Under the pieces are notes generated by a model. It saw only the letters and a program-made list of their open reading frames with translations, was not told the origin of the DNA and did not search any database. A stretch of 64,000 nucleotides of DNA from G963665925 sp963665925 (lineage in GTDB: Bacteria; Bacillota; Clostridia; Peptostreptococcales; Acidaminobacteraceae): the NCBI GenBank assembly GCA_963665925.1, contig OY762511.1, forward strand, positions 2,108,001 through 2,172,000. Reading direction: 5' to 3'. Positions 34,635 through 44,704 of the stretch are shown here, one piece after another. Each line of letters opens with the position of its first letter. Position 1 is the first letter of the stretch. The translations under genes were made by a program, and so were the position numbers.

Positions 34635-37600
34635 ATGATTGAATTCATCTTGGGGAAATGCGGTTCGGGTAAGAGCCACCGTGTTTTACAGGAGATGTCG
34701 CACGCCTATGACAAGAATAGAACAGACCATTTGATACTTATAATTCCAGAGCAGTATTCCCTTGAAGCCAGTGCGGACTTCATGGACAAAATGGGAAATG
34801 AAGGCCACATACATCTGGACGTACTCAGCTTTAAACGGCTAGCACACCGTGTTTTTGAGCAGACGGGCATGACGGACCGCGTTCAGATCAACGACCTTGG
34901 CAAGACCATGCTTCTGAGACATATTTTTTCAAAGCATGCCGAATCACTGAAGGTTTACGGCAAGATGGCTGGTCGGAATGGCTTTATGGAGTCGTTCAAT
35001 GGCCTTATAGGCGAGCTGAAACGTGCCCAGATTTCGGAGGAAAGCCTTCGGCGGCAGATTGAAGGCATGGAAGACAGTCTGATTCGAAGGAAGCTGGAAG
35101 ACATTGTCCTCCTCTATAGTGCTTTTGAAGGTCAGATGCAGCTTTCCTACTTCGATGACGAAGATGTGCTTAATCTGCTTATAGAAAAAATGGATGAAGC
35201 CCATTTTCTCAAAGGAGCAAAGGTGTGGATCGATGGCTTCAACGGATTTACCCAGCAGGAATATGCTGTTCTTAGAAAGCTGATGGCACATGTGCCGGAA
35301 GTGACCTTTGCCTTTACCTATGCGGAAGATGCACTGGGTCAACCGCTGGATGTTTTTGAATCTACAGCCAAGACACTCAGGACCCTTGAGCATGCGGCTG
35401 AAGCGCTTGAAGTGAAAACAAACAGGTCCTTTATGAAAGAACGGGCGGAAGTTGGAGCCCGCGCTAAAGTGATTGAAGCCGTTTCCAGAGCACTTTTTAC
35501 ATATCCGCTGGAGACCTTTGAGCGAACCGGTGGCTGTATTGAGCTTGCGGCCTGTCAATCGCGCCATATTGAAATCGAGCGCGTTGGCAGAGGCATTGTT
35601 CAGCTTGCAAGGGAAAAGGGGTATGAATGGCGTGACATAGCAGTTGTTACACCTCAAATCGGGGACTATGCAATGCATGTAAAACGCATATTTACAGCAA
35701 TGAACATTCCCTTTTTCCTCGATGAGAAGCGCAGTGTCATGAATCATCCCCTTGTCCAGTATCTGATGGGGATTCTAAAGTTTTTTGCCTATGGGTACAG
35801 ATATGAAGATGCTTTCAGAATACTCAAGTCCGGACTCACGCTTCTCGATGATGGAAAGGTCCAGGTTCTTGAAAACTATGTTCTTGGCTATGGCATTAAG
35901 CACGGCGCCTGGTGGAAACCATTTTACAAGGGTCCCGAGGATGTGGTGGCTGAAGCAGAAGCTATTCGACTCGAATGGATTGAGACGCTTGAAGGATTTC
36001 GCAAGGGCTTGAAGAAATCGAAGACGGTTGAGGGCCTTGCTAAAAATCTCTTCGAGCATATTGAAGGTGTAAAGCTGCACGAGCGGCTGACCGTGCACAC
36101 TGAAATGCTGTTTGAGCGGGGTCTCCTTGATCAGGCAAATGAGTCCGCTCAGGTTTGGAATGCGACGCTTGAAATTCTGGACCAGCTTGTCGAGCTGATT
36201 GGTGGGGATGAAACGGATATCAAAGCTTTCGTCAAGCTAATGGAAACAGGTTTTGCGTCAACAGAAGTCGGCATCATACCACCAGCCAAGGACAGAGTGC
36301 TCATTGGAAGTATGGAGCGGAGCCGAAGCCATGACATCAAGGCACTTTTTGTAGTGGGTGTGAATGATGGAAATCTTCCCATGACAGGGGACAACGGCGG
36401 TATTTTAAGCGACGCGGACAAAGTGCTTTTGAAGGCGTCCGGCCTTGCGCTGAAATCTGATTACGAGACACTTTCTCTGGAAGAACAGCTTTCCGTCTAT
36501 CAGGCCCTGTGTAAACCGTCAGAAAGACTTTACATAAGCTACGCAATGAGTGATGCAGATGGAAAGGCACTGCGTCCATCTGTCTATTTCGAACGTCTGA
36601 AGTCCATTTTAAGGGGTGCCAAGGTGCAGATGGAGCTGGCAATATCGGACAAGGAGCCTATGCGTTATGTTGCTACCCCGGAATCAACGATGCAGGCACT
36701 TATCGAACATAAGCGGAATATGCTGGACGGCGGCAAGACAGACGTCTTCTGGGACACGCTTGAAAAGTGGTATAAGCAGGACGAGACCTACGGGCCACGC
36801 TACAGGTCAATTGAGTCGGGTTATTTTCATAAGAATCAGGTTGCTTCAATTGGAAAATCCCTTGCGGGCAAGCTCTATGGCGCACCCCTTAGAAGCAGCG
36901 TCAGCCGATTTGAAAAATACGTGCAGTGTCCGTTTGCGCACTTTGTTTCCTATGGACTCAAACCTGAAGAACGCAAGCTCTATCAGATTGAACTGCCAGA
37001 CCTTGGAACCATTTATCATGAATCGGTGGAGCGGTTCAGTCATATGCTGGACAAGGAGAAACTTGACTGGCGTACCCTTGATAAAGGTGACAGCGATAGG
37101 ATCATTGAGGGGATTATTGATGAGGTGGCGCAGACCTATGGGCATGATATTTTTAAGGCATCCAGCAGGTATGCATATTTGATCAAGCGGATCAAGCGGG
37201 TTGGGAGACGGGCCGCCTGGACTATGACCCGCCAAATCAAGTCGGGGAGCTTCATGCCATCGGCTTATGAGCTGGCTTTTCGTGAAAATGGCGGTGCGGA
37301 GAGTGTTCCACCAATTCTGCTTGAGCTGCCTGGCGGCGATACGATTCTTCTTGAAGGACGCATTGACAGAATCGACGTTTTTGAGGATGGCAAGACCAAG
37401 TCGGTCAAGATTGTGGATTACAAATCGGGCAGCCGGCGCTTTCATCTTTCAGACGTCTTCTACGGTCTTCAAATACAGCTTGTGGTTTATCTGGACGCAG
37501 TCATTCAAAATGCCCACTATCTCAAGATGGACGGCCTAGTTCCCGGGGGAATATTTTACTTCAAGATTGATGACCCCATGGTAGAATCCGATGCCTATGA

Positions 37601-38060
37601 TCCTGAAAGCATTGAGACGCAAATCAGTCAGGCGCTGAAGATGGACGGTCTGGTTGTGAAAGACATCAATGTCATGCGTGCCATGGATGCAGAGCTTGCA
37701 CCCGGTACAAAATCTGATGTGATTCCAGCTGAAATCAAGCAGGATGGAACGGTGTCTTCGCGTTCTTCAGCTATTGAAGCGGATGATTTCAAGCTGCTGA
37801 TGGACCATGTGCGCAAGCTGATGACTGAAATCGGACAGGAAATCGTAGGCGGAAAAATCAAGATAGATCCGTGCAAATACAGTGGAATGACCTCTTGTGA
37901 TTATTGTCCTTACAGGGGCATCTGTCAGTTTGACCAGCTGTTTGAAAACAACAGGTATCGCTATATGAAGAAAAAGAAGAACGATGAAGTACTTGAAGCG
38001 TTGCGTGAGAATGCGGGTGAAAGCGGAAAGGTGGATGAAGATGCCAAAGTGGACAGCTGA
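34635..38060 (+). CDS. addB: ATP-dependent helicase/nuclease subunit B
   Basis: 1141 residues from the ATG at 34635, behind GAGGTG. N-terminal Walker A GKCGSGKSH; C-terminal PD-(D/E)XK nuclease (LLEGRIDRIDVFEDG, KIVDYKSG) and the four iron-sulfur cysteines: one in QCPFAHFVSYG and three in the terminal CDYCPYRGIC. With AddA it resects double-strand breaks to a Chi-type site and loads RecA. The stop lies 19 bases inside addA. Confidence 0.97.
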   Translation: MIEFILGKCGSGKSHRVLQEMSHAYDKNRTDHLILIIPEQYSLEASADFMDKMGNEGHIHLDVLSFKRLAHRVFEQTGMTDRVQINDLGKTMLLRHIFSKHAESLKVYGKMAGRNGFMESFNGLIGELKRAQISEESLRRQIEGMEDSLIRRKLEDIVLLYSAFEGQMQLSYFDDEDVLNLLIEKMDEAHFLKGAKVWIDGFNGFTQQEYAVLRKLMAHVPEVTFAFTYAEDALGQPLDVFESTAKTLRTLEHAAEALEVKTNRSFMKERAEVGARAKVIEAVSRALFTYPLETFERTGGCIELAACQSRHIEIERVGRGIVQLAREKGYEWRDIAVVTPQIGDYAMHVKRIFTAMNIPFFLDEKRSVMNHPLVQYLMGILKFFAYGYRYEDAFRILKSGLTLLDDGKVQVLENYVLGYGIKHGAWWKPFYKGPEDVVAEAEAIRLEWIETLEGFRKGLKKSKTVEGLAKNLFEHIEGVKLHERLTVHTEMLFERGLLDQANESAQVWNATLEILDQLVELIGGDETDIKAFVKLMETGFASTEVGIIPPAKDRVLIGSMERSRSHDIKALFVVGVNDGNLPMTGDNGGILSDADKVLLKASGLALKSDYETLSLEEQLSVYQALCKPSERLYISYAMSDADGKALRPSVYFERLKSILRGAKVQMELAISDKEPMRYVATPESTMQALIEHKRNMLDGGKTDVFWDTLEKWYKQDETYGPRYRSIESGYFHKNQVASIGKSLAGKLYGAPLRSSVSRFEKYVQCPFAHFVSYGLKPEERKLYQIELPDLGTIYHESVERFSHMLDKEKLDWRTLDKGDSDRIIEGIIDEVAQTYGHDIFKASSRYAYLIKRIKRVGRRAAWTMTRQIKSGSFMPSAYELAFRENGGAESVPPILLELPGGDTILLEGRIDRIDVFEDGKTKSVKIVDYKSGSRRFHLSDVFYGLQIQLVVYLDAVIQNAHYLKMDGLVPGGIFYFKIDDPMVESDAYDPESIETQISQALKMDGLVVKDINVMRAMDAELAPGTKSDVIPAEIKQDGTVSSRSSAIEADDFKLLMDHVRKLMTEIGQEIVGGKIKIDPCKYSGMTSCDYCPYRGICQFDQLFENNRYRYMKKKKNDEVLEALRENAGESGKVDEDAKVDS

Positions 38061-41000
38061 GCAGCAAGAGGCAATTGAGAGTCGCGGTTCGAATCTGCTG
38101 GTTTCAGCCGCTGCGGGTTCTGGAAAGACAGCAGTGCTCGTCGAACGTATTATCAAGCTTGTCATTGAAGATGGCATCGATATAGACAGACTTCTCGTTG
38201 TGACCTTCACCAATGCGGCGGCGGGGGAAATGCGAGACCGTGTTATGGGCGCGCTCTCTGACAAGCTTAAGGATAAGTCGGTTGATGAAGCTTTCATCAG
38301 AAGGCAGATCAGTCTGGTGCACAGAGCGCATATTACAACGGTGCATGCCTTCTGCATTCACGTAGTCAGACATTATTTCTACGAAATAGATCTGGACCCG
38401 TCGTTCAGAATCGGGGACACTGCAGAGCTGAGACTCATGCTTGAGTCAGCCCTCGAAGATGTGATGGAAGAAGCCTACGATGCCCAGAGCGACACATTTT
38501 ACAATCTGGTGGAGTCTTATGGCACCAATAGGTCTGATGAAGGCCTCAAAGAACTTGTCATGAAACTGTACTTTTTCATACAGAGTCAGCCGGAGCCGCT
38601 GGCTTGGTTGAATGGACAATCAGATAACTATACAGAAAGCGAAAAGCTCGAAGGCAGCATGTGGATGCAGGCCTTCCTGGACATCGTTAAAGACGATTTG
38701 AACATGGCATTAGAGGTTGTTTATGAAGGCATGCGCCTCTGTCAGCTGCCGGATGGTCCTGGGGCCTACATGCCTGCATTCGAAGCGGACATGCAGGTCG
38801 TAAGAGTCCTTCAGCTTGCTGCTGACGAAGGCTTCGCTGCCCTCTACACGGCATTCGATGAAATAAGCTATGCGCGTCTTCCGAGAATGAAGAAAGAGGA
38901 AAAGGCCACAGCCAATCCGGATCTCGTCGATGCTGCGAAGGAAATGCGGGACTTCTTTAAGAAAAAGTTGGTCACTCCAGTGCGGGATATGGTGCTGAGA
39001 AAAGACCTGAAGCGGCATGGCGAGGAGCTGGAAACACTGAATCCTGTCATGCGTTCTCTCGCAGAAATTGTGGGCAGGCTCCACCATAGATTTATGGCGG
39101 AAAAGCGTGAAAAGAATCTTCTCGATTTCAATGACCTGGAGCATTTTACAATAGCCATACTCAAAAATAAGGATATAGCTGCGGATTTCAGAAGCCAGTT
39201 CAAGTACATTTTTCTTGATGAATATCAGGACTCCAATATTGTTCAAGAGACTATCATCAACAGTATCAGACGTGATGACAACCTCTTCCTGGTGGGAGAT
39301 GTGAAGCAGAGTATCTATCGGTTCAGACTTGCTGATCCAACCCTGTTTTTAGACAAGTACCGGACCTACACCAAGGAATCCGGGGTTCAAAACAGGCGTA
39401 TTGACCTTGCGCGAAACTTCCGTTCCAGACCCCAGATCCTTCACGGAATCAACTATATTTTTGAAAGACTCATGTCTGAAAGATTTGGTGAAATGGCCTA
39501 TGACGAAGACGCAAAACTAAATCCAGGATTTGAGTTTATGGAAACGGGCGGTGCGCCGCTTGAAGTCATTGCAATAGATTCAGGCGCTGAGGATGCACTG
39601 GATGACCCTGATCTTCTGGAAATGAAAAAGGTGGAGCTGGAGGCTCATGCGGTTGCTCAGAAGGCTAAGCAATTAATTGGAACACAAATTTATGACCCCA
39701 AAAAGAACCTGGTGCGCACGGCGCGGTTCAAGGATATTGTCGTTCTGCTTCGTGCGACGCGTGCGTGGTCGGGGGTGTTTTCAGATGTCTTTTCAGAATA
39801 TGGCCTGCCACTTTTTACAGATATGGGCGGTGGGTATTTTGAGTCTCTTGAAGTGGAAATCTTCATGGCGCTCCTTAAAATCATTGATAACAGCTATCAG
39901 GATTTGCCGCTGATTACCGTGCTGCGTTCGCCACTAGGAGGATTTTCTGTAGATGAACTGATTCAGATTCGTCTGTATGAGAAGGATAAGGCCTATTATG
40001 AGGCCTTGTTTGCCGTGGCTCAGGAAGAGAGCGCACTTGGCATGAAGGCCCGCACATTCATTGAAAAAATAAAGGTATGGCGCGAAAATGAGCGCATTTG
40101 GTCTCTTGATACCTTCCTGTGGAATGTCATGACCGAGTCAGGCTTCTATTACTACGCCGGTGCCATGCAAGGCGGTACGTCAAGACAGGCCAATCTTCGA
40201 CTGATGGTCGATAAGGCAGGTCAGTTTGAGACCCTGGGTTCGGGCGGTCTCTTTGAGTTCATTGCCTTCTTTGAAAAACTCAAGGATTCAAGCTCTGACA
40301 TGGGAACCGCTTCGATCATAAGTGAAGGGGAAGATGTCATTCGCCTAATGAGTATTCATAAGTCAAAGGGCCTTGAGTTCCCAATCGTCATTCTGGCGGG
40401 TGCTGGAAAGCAGTTCAATTTGAGAGACACCTACGATAAGGTCCTGCTTCATAAGACCTATGGTGTCGGGCTTAAGTTTATCGATCCAGACAAGCGCTAC
40501 TATAGCGAAAGCCTTCCTCAAATGGTCATGAAGCGCCAACTGAAGCTTGAAAGTCTTGCGGAGGAAATGCGCATACTTTATGTTGCGCTCACACGTGCGG
40601 TGGACAGGCTGGTTATTGTAGGGTCAACAGGGCGTTTTGACTCTGACAGCAAGCGCTGGTGCAGGGGGCCATCCGTATTCAATCTTTCTTCGGGCAAGTC
40701 CTACCTTGACTGGATCATGTCTGTTCTGAGCAGACATCCGGATGGCGCGGCAATTCGCGCATACAGTGCGGCGCCGATTTTTGGAGATGCAAAGGATGGG
40801 GACTGCAGCTGGATGATTCAGTTTGCCAGAAAGGACACACTTCTGACAGCAGGCTTGTCAGATCCTCTGATTTCCCCTGAGCTGGAAGCGCATGAAAGCA
40901 GTGAGCGCATGTCTGTTTCAGATGCAAAGGCGAGCATACCTGAATGGACTGTGGAAATTGACAGGCGACTCAACTGGGAATATCCGCTGGCTGACTATGT

Positions 41001-41616
41001 GAACATGCCGTTTAAAGTGTCTGTTTCTGATCTGAAAAGAGCAGCAGCAACCAGTATTGAGACTTCTAGTGTTCATATTCCAGCACTTGTTCCAAAGCCG
41101 AAGTTTCTAACTGAAAAAACCAGAAAGTCAGGTGCGGAAATTGGAACACTCCACCACTTTGTCATGCAGCATATTGATTTTAATGGGGATTTGACTGAGA
41201 CTGGCATTCAGGCTCAGGTCAGCCAAATGGTTCTGTTGAATCTGATAGATGCCGATGATGAAAAGTACATTAAGTCTCTTGATATCGCCCGGTTCTTTGA
41301 AACAGAACTCGGTAGGCGACTGCTGGCTTCGAAATACGTTTACCGGGAAGTGCCTTTCATACTCAGCAAGGAAATCGGCGGGAGCCGCACGATGGTTCAG
41401 GGGATCATCGACTGTTATTTTGAAGAAGAGGATGGGCTGGTTGTTCTTGACTATAAGACGGACTACACGGGAAGAGCAGGCCTTGAGGCAATCGCAGCGA
41501 ACTACCGGGTCCAGGTTGAGATTTATACAGAAGCGCTTCAGAAATTGATTGGAAAACCCGTTAAGGGGACGTATCTCTATTTCTTTGACGCAGGTGAAAG
41601 TGTGATGATAGAATAA
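38041..41616 (+). CDS. addA: ATP-dependent helicase/nuclease subunit A
   Basis: 1191 residues from the ATG at 38041, which overlaps addB by 20 bases. UvrD-like helicase with Q-motif WTAEQQEAI, Walker A AAAGSGKTAVLVERI, Walker B FLDEYQDSN, motif LVGDVKQSIYRFRLADP, motif V/VI region MSIHKSKGLEFP and ALTRAVDRL, then a C-terminal nuclease domain (GIIDCYFEEEDG, LDYKTD). It unwinds DNA 3'-5' and cuts one strand. Some upstream in-frame ATGs exist but only this one begins the AddA sequence. Confidence 0.97.
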   Translation: MPKWTAEQQEAIESRGSNLLVSAAAGSGKTAVLVERIIKLVIEDGIDIDRLLVVTFTNAAAGEMRDRVMGALSDKLKDKSVDEAFIRRQISLVHRAHITTVHAFCIHVVRHYFYEIDLDPSFRIGDTAELRLMLESALEDVMEEAYDAQSDTFYNLVESYGTNRSDEGLKELVMKLYFFIQSQPEPLAWLNGQSDNYTESEKLEGSMWMQAFLDIVKDDLNMALEVVYEGMRLCQLPDGPGAYMPAFEADMQVVRVLQLAADEGFAALYTAFDEISYARLPRMKKEEKATANPDLVDAAKEMRDFFKKKLVTPVRDMVLRKDLKRHGEELETLNPVMRSLAEIVGRLHHRFMAEKREKNLLDFNDLEHFTIAILKNKDIAADFRSQFKYIFLDEYQDSNIVQETIINSIRRDDNLFLVGDVKQSIYRFRLADPTLFLDKYRTYTKESGVQNRRIDLARNFRSRPQILHGINYIFERLMSERFGEMAYDEDAKLNPGFEFMETGGAPLEVIAIDSGAEDALDDPDLLEMKKVELEAHAVAQKAKQLIGTQIYDPKKNLVRTARFKDIVVLLRATRAWSGVFSDVFSEYGLPLFTDMGGGYFESLEVEIFMALLKIIDNSYQDLPLITVLRSPLGGFSVDELIQIRLYEKDKAYYEALFAVAQEESALGMKARTFIEKIKVWRENERIWSLDTFLWNVMTESGFYYYAGAMQGGTSRQANLRLMVDKAGQFETLGSGGLFEFIAFFEKLKDSSSDMGTASIISEGEDVIRLMSIHKSKGLEFPIVILAGAGKQFNLRDTYDKVLLHKTYGVGLKFIDPDKRYYSESLPQMVMKRQLKLESLAEEMRILYVALTRAVDRLVIVGSTGRFDSDSKRWCRGPSVFNLSSGKSYLDWIMSVLSRHPDGAAIRAYSAAPIFGDAKDGDCSWMIQFARKDTLLTAGLSDPLISPELEAHESSERMSVSDAKASIPEWTVEIDRRLNWEYPLADYVNMPFKVSVSDLKRAAATSIETSSVHIPALVPKPKFLTEKTRKSGAEIGTLHHFVMQHIDFNGDLTETGIQAQVSQMVLLNLIDADDEKYIKSLDIARFFETELGRRLLASKYVYREVPFILSKEIGGSRTMVQGIIDCYFEEEDGLVVLDYKTDYTGRAGLEAIAANYRVQVEIYTEALQKLIGKPVKGTYLYFFDAGESVMIE

Positions 41617-41710
41617 TTCGTGTAAAAATCGAATTTTTTCACAGAAGAAACATAAATGCCTGTTATACTGTATATGTGAAGTTGCAGTGTGAATGTCAAC
41701 GGAGGACGTC

Positions 41711-43183
41711 ATGAAGAGACTAATTATTGCCCTTGTTCTCCTTGGGTTAATGGCGACAGGCTGCGTGCCGGCTCAGAAGGAAGAACCGGAAAACTCAAGG
41801 GAACAGATTGATGTTGAAATAGATGTACCAAAAGAAGAGGATGCAACGCCGGCCATTCAGGATGAAAAGGCGGTGATGGAGGCTTTCAACACCCTTGTTG
41901 AAGACTCTGTTGTTCCAAAGGAACTGGACGCATTTTTAAATAAGCATATCAGCAATCTTGGTATTGAAAGTGCAAATAAGGCCCTGGTCTCCTATTTGGA
42001 TGCCGTTCTGCAGTTTGCTGGACGGGAGGATACCGGTGTTTTCGAGAAAAACTATCAGGCTTATTTGCGTAAGCTGGAAGACAATGAAATAACGCGTGAA
42101 ACCATTGCGGACCTCGGAAATGAGCCGTTGTCAGAAGAAGCGAGCTGGCTGTATGACAACGGGCTGTGCATAGAGCCTGCTGGAGACCGTTTTGTTGTTG
42201 CAATAGATTTCGAGACGCTTCTGAAGAAGTATGGAAATGAAATTGGAGAAGATATCAAATCCTATATTGAGCTGGAAGCCCAAATGCTGAAGTCTCGGCA
42301 GGATTGCAAATCACTGGATGGTTTGAATCATATTGCACAGCTCATTGTTGAACATGATCGCTATCTGAAGGATTTTCCAAACAGTATGGTGAGAAATCAA
42401 ATATATGCCCATAGAAACTGGCTGCGCGATCTCTATTTCGTACGCAGTGCAGAGGGGGGCGGCACTCTTGGTGCTTCTGGGGAAATCCCTGTATTTGAGA
42501 GTTTTGCCGATGTTGTTGAATTTTACCCAGGCTCAGTGCTTGAGGCGATGACGCAGCGCTATATGGAAATGTGGGGCACAGACAAGACCGTGCCTTCTGA
42601 ACTGCGCACTGCCTATGTCGCCTTTTATGATTTGGCCTTCAAGGATACGGCAATTACCCTTGATCAAGGTGTCACCTTGAAGGGGATGGTCTATCCAAAG
42701 CTTGGGAATGTTGCGTCGGCGGACCTGCTCAATCAGAAGATGCAGTCAGAGGTTGATGGCTTGTTTGAAGCCTATAGCGCACCTGACATGATAGACTGGG
42801 AAATTCTCCAAAGTTATGATGTGGTCTATCTGGATCAGAGCCGAATTTCAGTCGTTTTTGTTATTGACCTGATCAATCCCAAATACCCGCGTCTATCCAT
42901 GCGTGACATGAAGGCTTCTACATATGACCTTGAGACGGGAGACAAGCATCTGTTGGTGGATATCCTACCGACAGAGGAGGAATCAGAGGTACACCTTCTT
43001 GCAGATGTTAAGGCCTTTGCAGATGCACAAGGCTATGGTCTCGGCGCTCTCGACAACACATTTGAAAATGCATATCAGGTGGAAGACGGCATTGTGGTGT
43101 ATACACCAAACAATCATCTTGGAAACAGCGCAAGCAAACTCTTTATTCCGTCTGAGCAAATTGAGGACTGGATTGACGAATAG
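41711..43183 (+). CDS. Lipoprotein of unknown function
   Basis: 490 residues from the ATG at 41711, behind GGAGGA. The signal peptide MKRLIIALVLLGLMATGC ends in a lipobox whose cysteine is C18, so it should be tethered outside the membrane. The mature part is mostly acidic and helical with no domain that I recognise. It lies 95 bases after addA and ahead of sbcD, but exported location argues against a role in recombination. A short hairpin follows. Confidence 0.75.
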   Translation: MKRLIIALVLLGLMATGCVPAQKEEPENSREQIDVEIDVPKEEDATPAIQDEKAVMEAFNTLVEDSVVPKELDAFLNKHISNLGIESANKALVSYLDAVLQFAGREDTGVFEKNYQAYLRKLEDNEITRETIADLGNEPLSEEASWLYDNGLCIEPAGDRFVVAIDFETLLKKYGNEIGEDIKSYIELEAQMLKSRQDCKSLDGLNHIAQLIVEHDRYLKDFPNSMVRNQIYAHRNWLRDLYFVRSAEGGGTLGASGEIPVFESFADVVEFYPGSVLEAMTQRYMEMWGTDKTVPSELRTAYVAFYDLAFKDTAITLDQGVTLKGMVYPKLGNVASADLLNQKMQSEVDGLFEAYSAPDMIDWEILQSYDVVYLDQSRISVVFVIDLINPKYPRLSMRDMKASTYDLETGDKHLLVDILPTEEESEVHLLADVKAFADAQGYGLGALDNTFENAYQVEDGIVVYTPNNHLGNSASKLFIPSEQIEDWIDE

Positions 43184-43225
43184 AAGCGCCTGAATCAGAC
43201 ATGCAATATCAATACTTAATCAATG

Positions 43226-43270
43226 TCCCACGATAACTTGCGGCAAGCAAACCATTCGTGGGATTATTTT
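43226..43270 (+). terminator. Probable terminator after the lipoprotein gene
   Basis: TCCCACGA (43226-43233) pairs with TCGTGGGA (43256-43263), with an inner CTTGC/GCAAG hairpin and a TTATTTT end. Confidence 0.65.
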
Positions 43271-43444
43271 ATGCGTATCTGCTGAACGGGGCTCCAAATC
43301 AGTGCAGGCGTTATCAAACTTTATGGACATTCTAAAGAAATCAAAAGGGCATTTCGTACAGCGTATCGAAATAGTTCTATATGGAACAGAAAAACGGATT
43401 GCAGTGCCATGCGTGAAATCTTAAAAGAGGAAGGAATAACTCGA

Positions 43445-44704
43445 ATGAAGGTACTTCACACTTCGGACTGGCACCTTGGAAAGCATCTTGAAGGGTTCAG
43501 CCGATTAGAGGAACAGAAATTTTTTCTGGAAGAGTTATGTGCAATATGCACAGAGCGGGAGATTGATATGGTCATCATTGCCGGTGACGTTTTTGATACG
43601 AGCAATCCTCCAGCTCAAGCGGAAAAACTCTACTATGAATATATAAAGAAGCTCTCAGACAATGGAAGGCGTCCTGTGATTGCCATTGCCGGGAATCATG
43701 ACAGTCCTGACCGCATACAGGCAGCTTGGCCCCTTGCACGGGAGCAGGCCATCCTGCTTGCTGGCAATCCTAAAATTGAGGGATACAGCGGTCCATTTGG
43801 ACAGCACACCATAAAATGGCTAGGAAGCAATGTCTATGAAATCCTGATAGACGGTTCAGCCGTGCGTGTGGGGCTTCTGCCGTATCCATCTGAAAGACGG
43901 CTGGGAGAAATCATGGGTGATACTGATGATGAAACACTGAAACAGGCAAGCTACACAGAGCGGTTAAGGCATATTTTTTCAGAAATGGATGAGAAGTTCG
44001 ATGCATCAATGCTCAATATTGCCGTCAGTCACATATTTGTCATGGGTGGTCAGACTTCAGAGTCTGAACGTCCGATTCAAATTGGAGGGACTCTGGTTGT
44101 TGACCCTCAAGATTTGGCGCACAAGGCGGATTACATTGCTCTTGGGCATCTTCATAGACCGCAGCAGGTCAAGCACGCACCGGTGCCTACAATTTATTCG
44201 GGAGCGCCACTGCAGTACAGCAGAAGTGAGTTGGCCTATTCTAAGTCTGTGCATGTGATTGAGAAAACAGAGGGTGTTCTTGAAATGGAAGAGGTCATGC
44301 TCTCGCTGAGAAAACCCATTGAAGTGTGGCGCTGTGAGGGTGTCCAGGAGGCATTTGAAAAATGTGAGAAGAACAGAGACAGAAATGTATGGGTTTACCT
44401 TGAGGTTAAAACCAGCGAAATCATTTCACAGTCAGATATAAAAGCCCTTAAGGAACTTCGACCAGATCTTTTGAGCATTATGCCCATCATCGACAATCAA
44501 AAGGAGACACTTGTCGACGAGAAACCGGAGGAGAAGAGCTTTGAGCATTTATTCGGAGAATACTACGAACAGGTACGTGGCATAAAGCCAGGTGAAGATG
44601 TGCTGAAGCTCCTAGGCAGCATATTGAATGAAGAGGTGGAAGATGAAGCCGATAAAGCTGACCATAGCTGGGTTGAACAGCTATATAGAGAAACAGACAA
44701 TTGA
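43445..44704 (+). CDS. sbcD: Exonuclease subunit SbcD (Mre11 family)
   Basis: 419 residues from the ATG at 43445; the site GAGGAAGG is a little distant, and a further in-frame ATG at 43409 is less fitting. The calcineurin-like metallophosphoesterase motifs are all present: HTSDWHLGK, AGDVFDTSN, AGNHDSPD, and later GHLHRPQ. It is the Mn-dependent nuclease of the SbcCD complex, which opens hairpins and blocked DNA ends. It overlaps sbcC by 62 bases. Confidence 0.97.
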   Translation: MKVLHTSDWHLGKHLEGFSRLEEQKFFLEELCAICTEREIDMVIIAGDVFDTSNPPAQAEKLYYEYIKKLSDNGRRPVIAIAGNHDSPDRIQAAWPLAREQAILLAGNPKIEGYSGPFGQHTIKWLGSNVYEILIDGSAVRVGLLPYPSERRLGEIMGDTDDETLKQASYTERLRHIFSEMDEKFDASMLNIAVSHIFVMGGQTSESERPIQIGGTLVVDPQDLAHKADYIALGHLHRPQQVKHAPVPTIYSGAPLQYSRSELAYSKSVHVIEKTEGVLEMEEVMLSLRKPIEVWRCEGVQEAFEKCEKNRDRNVWVYLEVKTSEIISQSDIKALKELRPDLLSIMPIIDNQKETLVDEKPEEKSFEHLFGEYYEQVRGIKPGEDVLKLLGSILNEEVEDEADKADHSWVEQLYRETDN